DNA of 64,000 bases from Neckera pumila (lineage: Eukaryota; Streptophyta; Bryopsida; Hypnales; Neckeraceae): positions 40,591,413 to 40,655,412 of the forward strand of contig OZ018410.1 of the NCBI GenBank assembly GCA_963969595.1, given 5' to 3'. How positions within the stretch are numbered: position 1 is the stretch's first letter; every line of letters starts with the position of its first letter. The position numbers and the translations under genes are program-made. Below are positions 32,836 through 46,304 of this stretch, in pieces. The notes under the pieces were generated by a model, which worked only from the letters and a program-made list of their open reading frames with translations, made no database searches and was not told the origin of the DNA.

Positions 32836-35800
32836 TTTGAAATTTGGCTTTTAACACAATTCCTTCATTTGGCTTAACTATGAGCGGTTGAGCTCCTATT
32901 ACACCTAAATTACATATCCCACATGGATTACTTGACCTATTAAAGACCCAATCCTATTAAAGACCCAGTCCTATAAAGAGCTTCTCTTCTCATCTTTAAA
33001 CTCACAAAATGAATTTAGTGGCTAAATTGAATCTAATTGGACGAATTTGTCAATTACACAAATTGTACTTGATTGCCCTGTATTCTATTGCTTTGACGTA
33101 CATTCTGACATTTTTGGCAAAAGTCGGATTGGAAGATGTTTGCGATACTCAGAATCTTTAGGAATAATAGTGACATGGATATTCATAAGGATGTCACTCT
33201 AGAGCGACCCTCAAAAGGTCTAATTTTTTCTCTAATGATTTTCATGTGAATTATGTCATTCCTATCATTTCTGAAGTGCAATCTCATTTCCATCAGTTTT
33301 TAAGAATGACTATTTTTTAATTCATTTTTTGAACATTTCCACTCCTTTATGATTCATTTTAAAACATCAAAACATCTATCTTCTTTTAAATTTTTTAATG
33401 TATAACTTTAGGAAGAAAAAAAATTTAGGATTAAATTTTGAATATAATATAATTGTTGTGTTCTACTAATTATTTGTATTTTTTTTTTAGTTTTTTTTCA
33501 AAAGTGGTAGTATTCTCTAAACTACTTTCAAATGCAGCAAAACAAGCATTAGTGTTTCATGCTTTCACCCATGCTATTATATTAACAATATTGCACCATC
33601 ATAGTTTTGAGAAATGTTAAATTTTGTAAACATCAAAAGAATGTCAAAAATAGTATAAAAAACTTCCTCAAAATCATTTTTAAGTCTTCAAAACTTATTA
33701 AAGGAAAAAATGAGCTTTTGCTTCTTTTAGGAACTCAAATAGGTGCATGGTATGATACACTAGTATCATTTGTTGTCTTTTGACTGGATGAGCAATTCTT
33801 CTACAATATTTTTAATCAAAAAACTAATATTAGAAAATATTAGAAAATAAGGCTAGTACTTAGATCCTTGAGGAGATTATATTCCAAACATAAAGTTGAA
33901 CAAAATCCTCCAAGTAGGTTGAATTAAAAAAGTGCTCAATTAAAAGAAAATAGATACAATAATATTTAATTATCAATATGTACAAAATCCTAAACAAAAA
34001 TAAACTAAAAATAATATATTTGCAAGAATATTTGCAAAAGACATTCCAAGAAATAAATGATAAATAAATACTTTTTAGCGTCCACTATGCATGCGCAGCA
34101 TATACATATTTGCCTTGTCTAACATGTTGTCTTGTTTGACATGTTGAAGGGATTCGGTGTCATGTAGGGCATTTGATGTCGCGTATTATATAAGACAAAG
34201 TGTCAGACCGGCGTCGCATCCCATTGTGCAATTCCATCTTCAACAGTGAATTTTTTTTTTAAATCTCTCTATTACTATGAATCTAAATTGAGAATATAAT
34301 ATGTATTCATGAAATTGAGATAAGATATTAAAATGAAACTTTAATATGTCAAAATTGTGTATTTTTGATGATTTATTTTAAAGTCAACTAGACGTTTACT
34401 CAATTAGATGTCGCGAGGGCTCTAGTGTGACGTCTAGTTTTCTCGCTCGTTGCAATGTCAGGAAAGAAAACCCTACCTTGTGGAAGACGAGATCTTTTCT
34501 TTTTTTAGTTTTCCCTCTACTTGTAGGTGCAATTCTATTGGAAGAACTAAAACTCCTAGTGAGATATTTATTAATTTGGGTACTCAGCATCTCCAAAAAA
34601 ACTATGAAACCTAAATGTGATAAATTAGAAAATACTAAATAGTAAAACATTTTTAGAAATTTAAAAAAATGTATTATGTTAGGCAATGTACCACACATCT
34701 ACAATGTGAATTTCAAGTGTAAAAAGCAAAAATCCTAAATAATTATTAGTTATTGTCAAGTTTAGATTTTGTGTACACGTGTGATGCCCAAACAATACAA
34801 GTGTTTCATGTAATCACCCATGTAGAATTTGGAATTAAAAATTCATAACTAATTTTACAAAGGTTTATAAATATAAAATTTGAAACATCTTGAATTTAAA
34901 TTGACCTTTTTTTTGTCTTTTGACTACCCAAAGGACATGGGTTACTTCAAGATTGATGAATTTAATATAAAATTTTAATATGAAATAAGTCAAAAAATCA
35001 AATTAAAATATTTTTTCAAATTTCACTTTCACTTACGTTGCAATTTTTTGTCTTATTATACCTTTAAAACCACAATACCATTGAACATTCCTAATTTATG
35101 TTTATAAAATATTAGTTAAAGAGAATTTTTTTAAATTATTATAATAAAAATATTGGACAATTATTAAAAACTTGAAGAGATGAAAAAACAATTCTAAATG
35201 GATAAAATCATTTTTTTCCCATCTATGACCTTCTTTTAGACAATTTGACCTTTAAGATTTGAAAAGTCTTTTACAGGGATGACAACTCTACAATGTGAAA
35301 TTCATGACATAAAAATATGTTAAGTTTTGCAATTTATTTAAGTTACAAATATGTATATATATATATACCTTTCAACTACAAAGAGGTAGGTGAGAATTGA
35401 CTAGAATTTTAGGGTAAAAATTGATTAGGTATTATTTTATTTTTTTACTGTACACATGTTTTACAATTTTTTTGACATTCTTTTTGACACATGAGGTTCA
35501 ACACCCTTTTCAACACTTTCTTTTATACAAAGTAAAATTTATAATTTTTTTGCAACATTTTATACTTAAAATATTTTTAACATCTTTTTTAATAGTGATA
35601 ATCAGTAGTTTTAAATGATGCATGACTTTTCAAGTGTTTAATTATAGGTGTATTCAAAATAAATTTGAAACATTCATATTTAGATTGTATTCATTTTTTT
35701 CCAACTTCAAATACACAAAAAACACATTAGACTTGTAGGGCAATGTGTACAAACATTTTCACTCCAATTCACCACATGGGTTGTAACTAGTTATAAAGGT

Positions 35801-36643
35801 TGAAGTGGGTGAAAATTATTTATTTTCCATCCCTATCAAATAAGGATTGCAAACTTCAAACCTTCTTAAAATAATTTTTTTTTCTTTATTCACAATTGAA
35901 TCTTTACACCATTGAATACTGCAACTTATTTGGTACACTCACGCCAAATTCAGAATCAAATAAAGAATTTATCTTACTCTAAATCACCTTGTAATACAAG
36001 GTTAAGTAATCCAACAATAAACTAGCCACTTTTTTGATGATTCTTGTGCATTGGAGAATTAATTTTAGAAAAATACTAAATGGTAAAAATATAGAATTAA
36101 TCATGTAGAATGTGTGGAAAAAATTTCAAAATCTTTGACGGCATAGATTATAAGATTATAGCGTTTGAAGTTAGTAAAATATGTTTTATTTTCAAAATTG
36201 CCTAACATGATTAACAACTATTGTGGCCCAACCTGTGCCATTGGCCCAAAATAAAAGATAACAAAACCATTATGTTTTTGAAGTAAAGATAATTTAATTC
36301 AATTTTCCATTCAAAAATAACAAAAAGAATCCATAACTTTTACACCATAGGTCCAAATGCCATGAAACAAAGTCTGTGCACTTGTCCTTGCAAAGAGTTA
36401 AGTATCTAACAGTACCATGAACACAACTGGGGAATACACAGTTCCAAAGATCTCATTGTATCAAACAAACAAAATATGGCACCTAAATATAGTAAAAAAA
36501 CTCAAGCTAATTTGATGTATAGAAAGTTTGACTCCTCTTAGAGTGCACATGAATTTAGAACTAAATTAAGAATTTATTGACAATTTCATACCATATAATA
36601 TTAACTACATACATGCCAAATGTATGTAAATGAGGGGTCTAAT

Positions 36644-36832
36644 GGCAAATTTCATTAAAATGGCTCCATTCCAAAACTTTGGCACTTTTGCAGTTCAAAA
36701 AGAGTGTTCTGAAATCTATAACTGTCCTAGATGGTTTAGAATGGTTGTTTTGAAATGTATACCCGTCCTAGATGGTCAAAATGGCACATTGTCAGAATGG
36801 CACGCACAATACCGCCATTTTAACAAAATTCC
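36644..36832. mobile_element. MITE copy A with GGCAAATTTCATTAAAATGG ends
   Basis: Related to the copy at 37353-37500. It has degenerate inverted ends (right end CCGCCATTTTAACAAAATTCC) and an internal duplication of about 45 bp: the words GAAATCTATAACTGTCCTAG and GAAATGTATACCCGTCCTAG are adjacent copies. The duplication makes it longer than copy B. Confidence 0.7.
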
Positions 36833-37194
36833 CCATTTTGGTAGAAGATGCCTAAAAGATTCTAGAACTATCCAAATTGTTTGCATTGTTTTGGGCTCCT
36901 TACCTTTCGATTCAAGAATCCCAATGGTAACTTATTCGTCATTCCTACTCACAAATGGGATACACATCTACACCTTTTGTGTCAAAATTTTGAAAAGATC
37001 CATCCAAAAATTGACTTCAAGGTGACGTGCTCAATTTTTCAAATATTTGTTCCGGGGATAATTGTCCTTTTAAAGGTCCTTACAAGGTATAGATGCAGGA
37101 ATCTTTTTAGCCTTGTTTATTCATTAGCTAGTTCTAGAGCTTGGTGGACTTGTACTTTTTGAGGCCTAATAAGAAGCTGTGGGGGAACTGGGGA

Positions 37195-37320
37195 ACTTTT
37201 TCCAAGTGAGAATCGAACATGCGAATTAAATCGGTCCGCAGTCCAATCCTCATGCCAAGGGCCTTGTCAGGACTGGTAATCAGTCAGCTTAGCTTCTACC
37301 CCACCGGCCAACCCACAGGA
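37195..37320 (-). repeat. tRNA-related SINE-like remnant
   Basis: Read on the minus strand, this segment holds a tRNA-like promoter layout: a possible A box near GGTAGAAGCTAAGCTG (about 37286-37301) and a B-box-like GTTCGATTCTC (about 37207-37217), with GGACTGCGGACC between, as in tRNA anticodon arms. The spacing between boxes is longer than in a normal tRNA and no full cloverleaf with acceptor stem closes. It could be a SINE head or a decayed tRNA. Confidence 0.3.
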
Positions 37321-37352
37321 ATGATCACGCCGTTGCTTCCTACACAAATATA

Positions 37353-37500
37353 GGCAATTTCGTTAAAATGGCAATATTTTTGTAAAATGGCAAGAATACA
37401 ATTCAGAACGGTCGTTCTGAAATCTATACTTGTCCTAGATGGTGAAAATGGCACACTGTCAAAGTGGCACTTGGAATACCGCCATTTTAACGAAATTGCC
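37353..37500. mobile_element. MITE copy B, 148 bp, perfect 20-bp terminal inverted repeats
   Basis: GGCAATTTCGTTAAAATGGC at 37353-37372 is exactly the reverse complement of 37481-37500. The interior shares GAAATCTATACTTGTCCTAG with copy A. I could not assign a target-site duplication from the flanks, so the superfamily is open. Confidence 0.85.
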
Positions 37501-40500
37501 CTTAAATGAAAAAGTCTACACAAATTCTCTACAAGTTGATTGTGAACCAGAATGATGCCTCAGCTCTTTGGAATATCAAGGACTTTCTGACTTGTCACTC
37601 ATCTTTGAGCAATTCAAAAAACTGACCCCAAATATCCCAAGATATCGATCATGAATGGCATTTAATTTTCTGATGCCACACAGACGAACTAGTGATCGAT
37701 TTTGCAAGATTGAAAAGGTCTCATGAATAGACCTTAAAATATCTAGCTCATTGAGGAGCTGCAAGTCTGCAAGGATATACAGTATATATCAATGCTTGTT
37801 TCGTGATATTTAGGAATGAATTGAAGTCATGTGCACTAGCTAGACCCACCATATGTCAGTCAGAGGAGTGTATGATATCCAGGTCACAACTCACAGACCT
37901 CTCCTACTTGAATTGAGCCGGTAGTACATAGCATGCCTTCCAACATATGCATGTTGCACCTAAACCAATTCAACGCTCTTAATTATTCTTTATCAGCAAG
38001 TAAGCAACCAGTTGCAGATATTTTCAATAAGTTGTTGATCCGTGTCAAAACATCACATCCAAAGTACTCAAGTACACAACACTGAGCAAATTGGGTTTCA
38101 GGAATCCTAATTACGTGGCTATATATTGCTTGCTCACTGGGTCGCTAGCTTTGATGCTATACGAATATTTTTATGACCCAGATCGAGAGGATTGAATTTT
38201 TTATGAAGTTTGGACGCAACTCATGAGCTCACATGTATGCATGGATTAGGTGCTAACCTTGGTTCAGCTGAATTTTCTTCACCACATGTAAAAAGCCAAC
38301 TGAGGGAGTGTTACTAACGTCCAGAGGACGCACTGACACATATTAACATGACTAGATCATTGTGTCCCAAGTTCCTGTTTTTGCATATGATGTCCATGTT
38401 TTGGAGTGTAGCCGTAGTCAGGAATTGGTGCATGTACAGATTAAAAAAAGGCACCTACAGCAGCTGCAGTGGTACGTCCGAGAGCTCAATCAGACACTTG
38501 TTTCACCTCGTAGACCTGCAAGGGTCTGCGTCCACTGCATGAGCAATGTTGTACAGTACGTCGACAAGCCCGACGATCCTGTGCAGGTGGAAGCATGGAC
38601 TTTAGTATGATTTCATTCTCTGTCTGTCATGGATTTGAATCGAAAAAACATCCTCAGCTTCAGGCAGCAGCAGGACTAACCGCTGCCTTGGATGAGAGGG
38701 AATATGCATAGACCAACCTCTGCAAGCTTCGAGATCCCTTTTAACTTCTCTTGAAGACATGCAATGAGGACAAACAGTAGTCCCAGGCAGCAGACCACTT
38801 GAAGGCAAAAGGGAAAGCCAGTGCAGAAAAAGGACCTGGAGAAGCTGCAAGACAAAGTCCTTCGTAATCAACCACATTTCCTTTCTCCCAGAGTTGTGGT
38901 TATCAGAACTATTATTATTTTGGACAACCTACCCCGACAAAGCCACCGCCCTTGGACTGCGAACACCAGGTCACCTTAGCAAATGATGACGCTGCAATAG
39001 TGCTTTGGCAATGGTCCACATTCATCAGGAAGCTGCAAGACAGTGGAATGTGACAACCGCGACAGAGGTTCGTGATAGTTTTCTACTTGTTACTCACAAT
39101 GTGTGTTACGAAAGTCCTCGGGTTTTATCATAGTTACTCAAACTCTATGCATCCAGAATTCCAGACCAGACAACGCTCCGTAAGTGATTCATTGCCGCAT
39201 GATTGAATTCTCCAGAGCTCTGCTCAACAGAACATTCATGTTAATCAACAACGTAACCTAACCATCCCTTTGTGCACGTGCTCTGGAAACCCTAATTTAA
39301 AAGCTCGCCAAACACTGGCTTGGCTATACAGTCAACTCCATACAGTATTTGTTCACGACATGCTTGCCAACCCTTACCAAATCACTGAGAGAAAAGGTGG
39401 GGCGGGGAGCAATGTGACTACAGCATATGACCCTAAGTGAGTTCAATTAATCTAACAATTTGAGTACGCAGAACCATTGAGAGTTGAGCACACGGTCTTA
39501 ACTCCAGGCCTGACAGTCAAGTGGCACGAGAACATTAATAGCAACTGCATTCATATAAAATTGTAAATTTCTACTTCATTCTCTTAGAACCCTATGAAAA
39601 AAGGTTTAACAATTCCTCGGTATACAACCAGTGCAATGTAGTGTATTCAATCGTTGTCATTGCTACATGATGCGAACTTCACAGCAGGACCTCGTCGTGG
39701 TTATCATCTTCGTTCTCTACTGTGCTCTCCTACGAACTTACCGTTGTACAATGTTGCTTATTAAACATTCTCACCTCTCCTATCCAATTTCGCCCCACAA
39801 TCTTGAGAAAATAAAGACATAATCAGTTCGTTAAACATATGGAGCCGCCAGCGAAGACTCAAACAAGAGTTGGTGGGCAGACGCAAACAAGAGGTACGTA
39901 CACAGATTAAGCAGAAAATGACTTAGGCGAATGTCTGCATTACAGAAGAGAAATAGAAGAAGTAACGGAGACAGTAAGCACTATGCAGAATAAGACCTTG
40001 GACTCACTCAACAAATAGTATGCAGGGTGGTTTCCACAAAATGACCTCCCTCCAGATGATACTGAAAATTTGATGGAACTTGTTGACAAATGAGCTCAAA
40101 CATACCAAGAGATAATGAAATCAAATGCATTAATTCCCTACAGGGAAAGACAATCACTGAACATCATAGAGGTCATTTGTATTCCAAAGTTTTACAGATT
40201 CAATGGGCCTGAGAAACTTGTGCAATGCCACTAAGTATCAGCTTTAATCGAACATATATAATTATTATACAAATCTAAGATGTATGATGAAGAATTGTTC
40301 AACTTTACTTCTGAAAGCAGGACACCGTGTAGAAAACACAGCTAATTTAGTACCGCTCACGATCTCATGGCATGGGTCAATTCCAAGGACTCGGGGACAA
40401 GTGCGAGAGAAGGCTCACGAGGGTGATCAATGGAGGATTACTGGCACGGCAGCAGAATTTTTTTTAGTGATTTAGCATTTTCTAAGTAGTGGCGATAATT

Positions 40501-41060
40501 TTTGTTGAACTTTCTATGAAGTGGCTACTTCTATAATCCATCTTTGGGAGAAAGTATTCTTGCTAAGCAGATGAACATTAGTGAATTCTAGCTATAAATA
40601 GAATTTGATGAGGAAAGCAAAGAGGCAACATATCCATCTTCATAGTAGTTGTTTCCTGACAAGAATTGAAATTTTGAAGTCAATTTTTGGCCCATACATG
40701 TTTTGAATTATTGAAGTTTGGTGACAATCTAAAGGAAAGTAGTGCCAAAAAAGGTGACAAAGAATACTAGCGTATCAAAGTAGTGAATGAAGGCAAATTA
40801 GAAATGAAGCAATACCTATCAATGACCATTTCTTGTGATTTTAGTAGCAAACTAGCAATTGGCATCCTCATACAATATTCTTTGAAAAAAATTATATAGT
40901 GCAATATAAAGTAATTAAAGAAAATCTTTATATCATATTTTTTACAAAATAACCTTTGCAAAGATGAAAACATTGTAATAAGAATAAATTAATCAAATGA
41001 ACAATGTAAGTAGAATCTTCACATTTGAATATGTAGAGCAATGCTAGCGGTTGATGCTTC
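37501..41060. other. Moderate-GC stretch with possible gene remnants
   Basis: Less AT-rich than its surroundings. One protein-like frame on the plus strand (38362-38610) encodes 82 residues with VHVQIKKRHLQQLQWYVREL and RVCVHCMSNVVQYVDKPDDP; it has no recognised homologue and no certain splice partners. At about 39840-40230 further short coding-like pieces (MEPPAKTQTRVGGQTQTRG) are broken by stops. These may be a decayed gene or captured exons. Nothing complete can be annotated. Confidence 0.3.
38362..38610 (+). pseudogene. Unrecognised 82-residue open frame, exon-like
   Basis: Polar and mixed composition, with RHLQQLQWYVRELNQTL looking like an amphipathic helix and a Cys-x-x-Cys-free HCM segment following. 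The frame ends in a stop at 38610. Composition is more protein-like than frames in the flanking deserts, but no family is recognised and the start is unsupported. It could be the last exon of an unidentified gene or a remnant. Confidence 0.25.
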
Positions 41061-41068
41061 CTTATTCT

Positions 41069-42000
41069 TTAACCCCTAAAGGTAAGAGACTATATTTTCA
41101 CCAAAAACACTCCCAAACTACTATTTCTAATACAAGTACCAAATTTTAGAAAAAAAACATTTTTTTACACATATAATTGTAGGATCTTGTAGTAAACTTG
41201 TTTGAGAATATGTAGAAAAAATTTCAAAATTTTCCACCTTGTGAATTGCAAGATTTTAGCATTTGAATTAACAAAAAACATTTTTTGGGCCCTGCAAAAA
41301 ACCGGGCATCTGCACTTCACAAGGTCACATTTAAATGAAAAAATGCCCAAAATGGTGGTTACTCCTTGGATTCATTCTTCAAAGCAAGTTGGCTACATGC
41401 TTGAAAAATTTCAGATCATTTGAAATTATACAACATATAGGAAAAAAATATTAAGTAGAAAGAAGCAGAGAATGATTCAAAACACGAAATTGTTAAGAAT
41501 TTAATTTTGGAATTGAAAATGTCAATCCCAACGGTTGTAATGTTGCAATAAACAATATACATCCTATGCTTTTATTTTTTTCAAAAAATATAAAAATTGA
41601 GTTAAATAAAAGACTTCAAAGTTTATTTTAGAGTAGAGAATCCATCACTACCCGCAAATTAGAACACCTCATAATTTTCATCTCATAAATCAAAATGGAA
41701 TAATTCAAAGCTTTGCCCGTGTACATAAATCTAAAGAACCAATTTCAAATTTTTATTTTCTTAAAAAGTGATTTTTCAGAAAAATTTTGAGCTGCCCGCC
41801 GACCATAGAAAATGACATATCATCCAATAACTTTTTAACCATGTAGTCAAAAGTTTTGAAAATTGTTGGGCCTTAAAGCTACTCCTTGGGCACACATTGT
41901 GTGAAATTTTCAAAGAAAAACAATAAAATTTCCGTCCGCAGTGAGCTGCCCAAAATTGCTATGTTGCCAAAAAAACGCCGTTTGGTCCTTTAGGGGTTAA
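41069..42000 (+). mobile_element. TTAA-flanked element 3 of the CCCCTAAAGG family (924 bp, best preserved)
   Basis: TTAA 41069-41072, left end CCCCTAAAGG, right end CCTTTAGGGG, TTAA 41997-42000. The outer 10 bp are perfect inverted repeats. The subterminal right half includes GAGCTGCCCGCCGACC and GAGCTGCCCAAAATTGC, which recur in the fold-back element at 45.1 kb. The interior is closely related to element 2 (shared AATACAAGTACCAAATTTTA-type block). No transposase frame. Confidence 0.88.
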
Positions 42001-45000
42001 TATCACGTTTAAAAAAGACATGGAATTTATCTATAGTTTTGTTGTCTGAAAAGTTTATTTGAAATTTTTTAGAAGTATCTATTTGATTTTCAAATATTTC
42101 ACAAAAAGAATACATAATTTATAGTAGAAAGTATCCTATGGCTATTACAAAAGCAATTGAATTTCTATAATATTATTCAAAATTGAATTGTGATATTATA
42201 GAGGTCGTTGTGATGCTAGTAGTATGATAGCAAAATCTAAAGATATGTACACACCTAGATTTAGCAAGCGTCCTTTGCAGTGATGGTAGGTGATTTACTT
42301 GGTAGATGTTCAGACCATCATTCTTTTGTAAGTGCTGAATCTACATGGTTGCAGAGCTAGCAAGGATTATTAGAGCGATGTTTACAAGACTTATGCATAA
42401 CTCTCTAACATTGCATGTTGTGATTACATAAGTTAGAATCTTCCAATTTCATAGATTCTTGAGCACTAATAATGGCCTTTTATAATGCAAGGACTAATAT
42501 GAATAATTACATAGCATTGCCCAAATGAATTTCATGAACTACCTCACTTGCACCAAAAGCCATTCATTATTTGTTTCATGTAATGTGGAGACAAGCTCTT
42601 TATATGCATATGGGGTGGTAGGAGGTAGAACAAACAATGTGGGATGTGTAAATTGGAATTTGTAGGAGCTTAACCGCTCATAAGTAAGTCAAAAGTAGGA
42701 ATTACGCTTGAAGTAGAAATTTAGAACTCATTTAGGCATAGTAGAATACATTTTTAAAAAATTGAAATAAGAGAAGTTGGGAAATGAAGTTAGAATTCAT
42801 CTCCAAAAATCCGTTTGATATTTTGAGTCTCCAATCAAAAGTTATGGACAAATTTCAGAGAAGATGTTTGAAAATGTCCAAAAAAATGTTCCTTCTCCAA
42901 TCCCTTTCTGAAATTGGGAATTATAAATCCCAATGGTAAAAAATGTTCTAGTAAGAAAAATATTTGCTCTATTTTTACATTTGTTTCAAAATTTCAATAT
43001 TGGATTTTAAAAATTACTTTAAGTGTTTTTCCTATATAGATTTCTCACAAAATAAAACTCACCATTACTTTCAACTCATTATTAAAAATTAAATGGGTCA
43101 ATTTTTTGAGTGTAAGTTTCAACTAAGAAATCAAATAAATGAATGAATTTCTTCTTAGAATATATATTAGATGCCCGCTTTGATATTGAAATTTAAAACA
43201 AACTTATAACCTTTGCAATATTTATCAAAATGATGTGAAATAAAGTTTTGCATGTAGATTAGGATGATTATCTCCATCATAAAGATTTCACAAAAAAATT
43301 CTAGATTATGAAGTCAATAGAGTCTACTTGAGTTTTCAAAAAATTCAAATATACTCCATGGTCTTTAATTTTTTTTTTTTTTTATACAAGTAGATGACTT
43401 AGCATCAAAATTTGGGTACAATAAAATATTAACTGGGGTACTTGTAAAAAATCCACCACTTTTGAAACAATGGTGTTCATAGAAATTTCAACAATAGTAA
43501 ATAGCAAATGATGAAGTGCCGCAAAAAGAGTTAAATGGATTTTCAAGAATTTTGAACAAGTACTAATTAATGAGCACATAAAAGTATTAAGTATTGTAGA
43601 AGGAGCTAGAAGGTTCTTAAAATTCTAAACACAAAAATAACCACTTTTCATTTTTTCTCTAATATTCATTTAAATATTTCTAAATTGTACATGGGCTATG
43701 ATGAAGAAATTCCAAGTTCATCATGTTATGTCAATGAAAAACGCTTTCAAATTTTTGAATACTCCCAAGTTCATCATGTTATGTCTGTTGAAAATGCTTT
43801 CAAATTTTTGAGCATTGTGATTAATATCCTATGAATAACCTGATATTTGTTTATATTTTCATTTTTATTTCCTAAAACTAAACATATTTGAAATTTAGAT
43901 GAAATTATTTTACTTCTAGCTATATCTCAAATAAAAAATTGGACTCATAGAACAAGAATTTAATATGTATATATTTAAAGATAGAAACATGCGCATATTT
44001 CTAATTTATACCATTTAGAGATTATAACATACTACATAATGCCAAGTATAATACAAAACTTCAATTTAATTGAACATTTTAAATTGAAATGTGTAAATTA
44101 TCAAGTGAAATTATTAAATTTAAAGTACTGATTTCAAGTTTAAACTAAATTTGTCAATTGAAATTACATTGAATTAGTTATTCATGTCAGAAGAAAAAAT
44201 TGATTTTTCAATAAAATGAAATAGAGCTTTCATTTTTGAATCCATTGATATGAATTTCTAAAATGTTTCCAAGATAGAAAATCCTTCAATGAACTATTCT
44301 TCTACATATAAATTGTTGCATACAAATTTATTTTTTATTTTTTACTATATTTCATTGTTTATTGTAGAAGAATAAAATTCTTGAATTCTCTTCAAATACA
44401 ATTAAATATAATTATACTTGTCAAAATTTGTATTCAAAATGGTTTGTCTAATGAATGAAATTTTTGTTAAAATGTTTTTGAAAGAACCATGGAGTAATTT
44501 TTGTTTCCATAAAAGAGAAGTTATTTTTCTAACAAATTTGACATTCCTACATTTAAAACTACTCTAGATCATAGCTTTCATTTTTTTTTTTATCAATATT
44601 AGCAAAATAAAAGCAATCTTGAAGGTTCCTTGAAGTTGACAAAAATGCTGTGGAAAAGTAGAGAACAATCTCTATATTATTGGTAGAATTCAATTGTTTC
44701 AGTAAAAAGTTTAATTAACTTTTTTTTGAAGAAATTGTACATAAAAGTATTTTTTCCTTGGATATGTCCCAAATACAATCAAAGATTGCCATATGGCATA
44801 GACAACTTCAGAACTTACACAAAATTTGAATGGGCAAAATTTATTAAGCTTAGAAGCTCATATCTCCTTACTCTTTAAGGTTTGATAAGGACATATACAG
44901 TAATTTCATAAAGAAATAATGAATTCAAAAGATCAAATAAAATAATAGGGGTTAAAACAATTTTTCAATTTCAATGAGAAATGGTTTAATTTAAACAAGA

Positions 45001-45081
45001 TATGAGTGAAACTAAGTATGACCTGTGTCTGTTAGCTAGCCATCAAGTCCCGTACTTGTGATTCTCAGCACACTCAATTTA
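42001..45081. other. AT-rich desert, second part
   Basis: No supported gene. It holds a truncated copy of the 32.5-kb fold-back element (about 42725-42910), a poly(T) tract (about 43369-43383) and a short tandem duplication at 43712-43820, where CCAAGTTCATCATGTTATGT occurs twice and each copy is followed by CTTTCAAATTTTTGA. Confidence 0.45.
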
Positions 45082-45829
45082 TTAACCCCTAAAGGACCAA
45101 ACATTGTTTTTTTGGCAACATAGCGATTTTGGGCAGTTTACTACAAACGGAGTCTTTATTTTTTTTCTTTGAATATTTCACAAAACATGTGCCCAAGGAG
45201 TAGCTTTAAAGTCCAACAATTTTCATAACTTTTGACTACACGGTTAAAAAAATATTGCATGATATGTAATTTTCTGCGTTTGGCGAGCAGTCTGGGCAGC
45301 TCAAAAACTCCTTCAAAAATCACTTTTTTGAAAAATGAAAAAGTTGGAAGTGGTTCTAAGGAAACATATAAGAGTGGAAAAGTTTGAATCACTCCATTTT
45401 GTTTAATAAGGTGAGAGTTATTAAGAATTCCAGTTTGTGGGTAGGTTTGGAATCCAGAGACTCCATACCTATCCACAAACTGGAATTCTTAATAACTCCA
45501 CCTTATTAAACAAAATGGAGTGATTCAAACTTTTCCACTCTTATATGTTTCCTTAGAACCACTTCCAATTTTTTCATTTTTCAAAAAAGTGATTTTTGAA
45601 GGAGTTTTTTGAGCTGCTCAGACTGCCCGCCAAACGCAAAAAATTACATATCGTGCAATATTTTTTTAACCGTGTAGTCAAAAGTTATGAAAATTGTTGG
45701 ACCTTAAAGCTACTCCTTGAACACATGTTTAATGAAATTTTCAAAGAAAAAAAATAAAAACTCCATTCGTAGTGAGCTGCCCAAAATTGCTATGTTGCCA
45801 AAAAACGATTTTTGGTCCTTTAGGATTAA
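45082..45829. mobile_element. TTAA-bounded fold-back derivative of the CCCCTAAAGG family (740 bp, arms about 360 bp)
   Basis: TTAA 45082-45085 then CCCCTAAAGGACCAA; the right end TTGGTCCTTTAGGA runs into TTAA 45826-45829. The two halves are near-perfect inverted copies: AAGAATTCCAGTTTGTGG on the left near 45422-45440 and CCACAAACTGGAATTCTT on the right near 45473-45491. Each arm corresponds to the right half of element 3, so this copy arose by head-to-head duplication. A transcript would form a very long hairpin. Confidence 0.88.
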
Positions 45830-46304
45830 ACTTTAAAAAAAAAACTCACCTTGTTGTTAGATGTTTATTTCTTTATATCTTAGATGGTCTTTGAAGTCTT
45901 GTTTGCCATTTTTGTTTGTTTCAGATACATTATAAACAGCTTTTTTGTAACAAATGGCTTGTTGGTACAAAGAAGTAGTTGAAAAATTAAAATTGCGCAA
46001 TTTTAATTGGGCATTCTAATGAATTCAATAGTGATTAGCAAGTTACTTACACTATATAAAAATTTAATGAAGATGTCAAAGATAAGCAAGTATTACGGAT
46101 GAGGTTTGTTCTTTGTCTCACAAATTTTGTGTTCTTTTTTAAAGAAAAAGTCTTTGAATTTCTACACCTTTAAAGATTAATAAGTGTTGACATTATGATA
46201 TATTACATTAGTCTTAATGTGTGCATTTTCAATTAATTTGGTGAAATTACTTGCCAAATTAGCATAAAAATTGTAAAAGCTTAAATTAAACACTTCAGAT
46301 CATG

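Larger units (their letters stand above)
31000..36600. other. Second AT-rich desert, first part
   Basis: AT-rich DNA without a supported gene. It contains a short hairpin (32357-32439), a 315-bp fold-back repeat (32521-32835), a TA microsatellite (about 35350-35368), and a piece of the CCCCTAAAGG family body at about 36050-36200 (GTGTGGAAAAAATTTCAAAA and following). The remaining short frames show no protein-like features I recognise. Confidence 0.45.
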
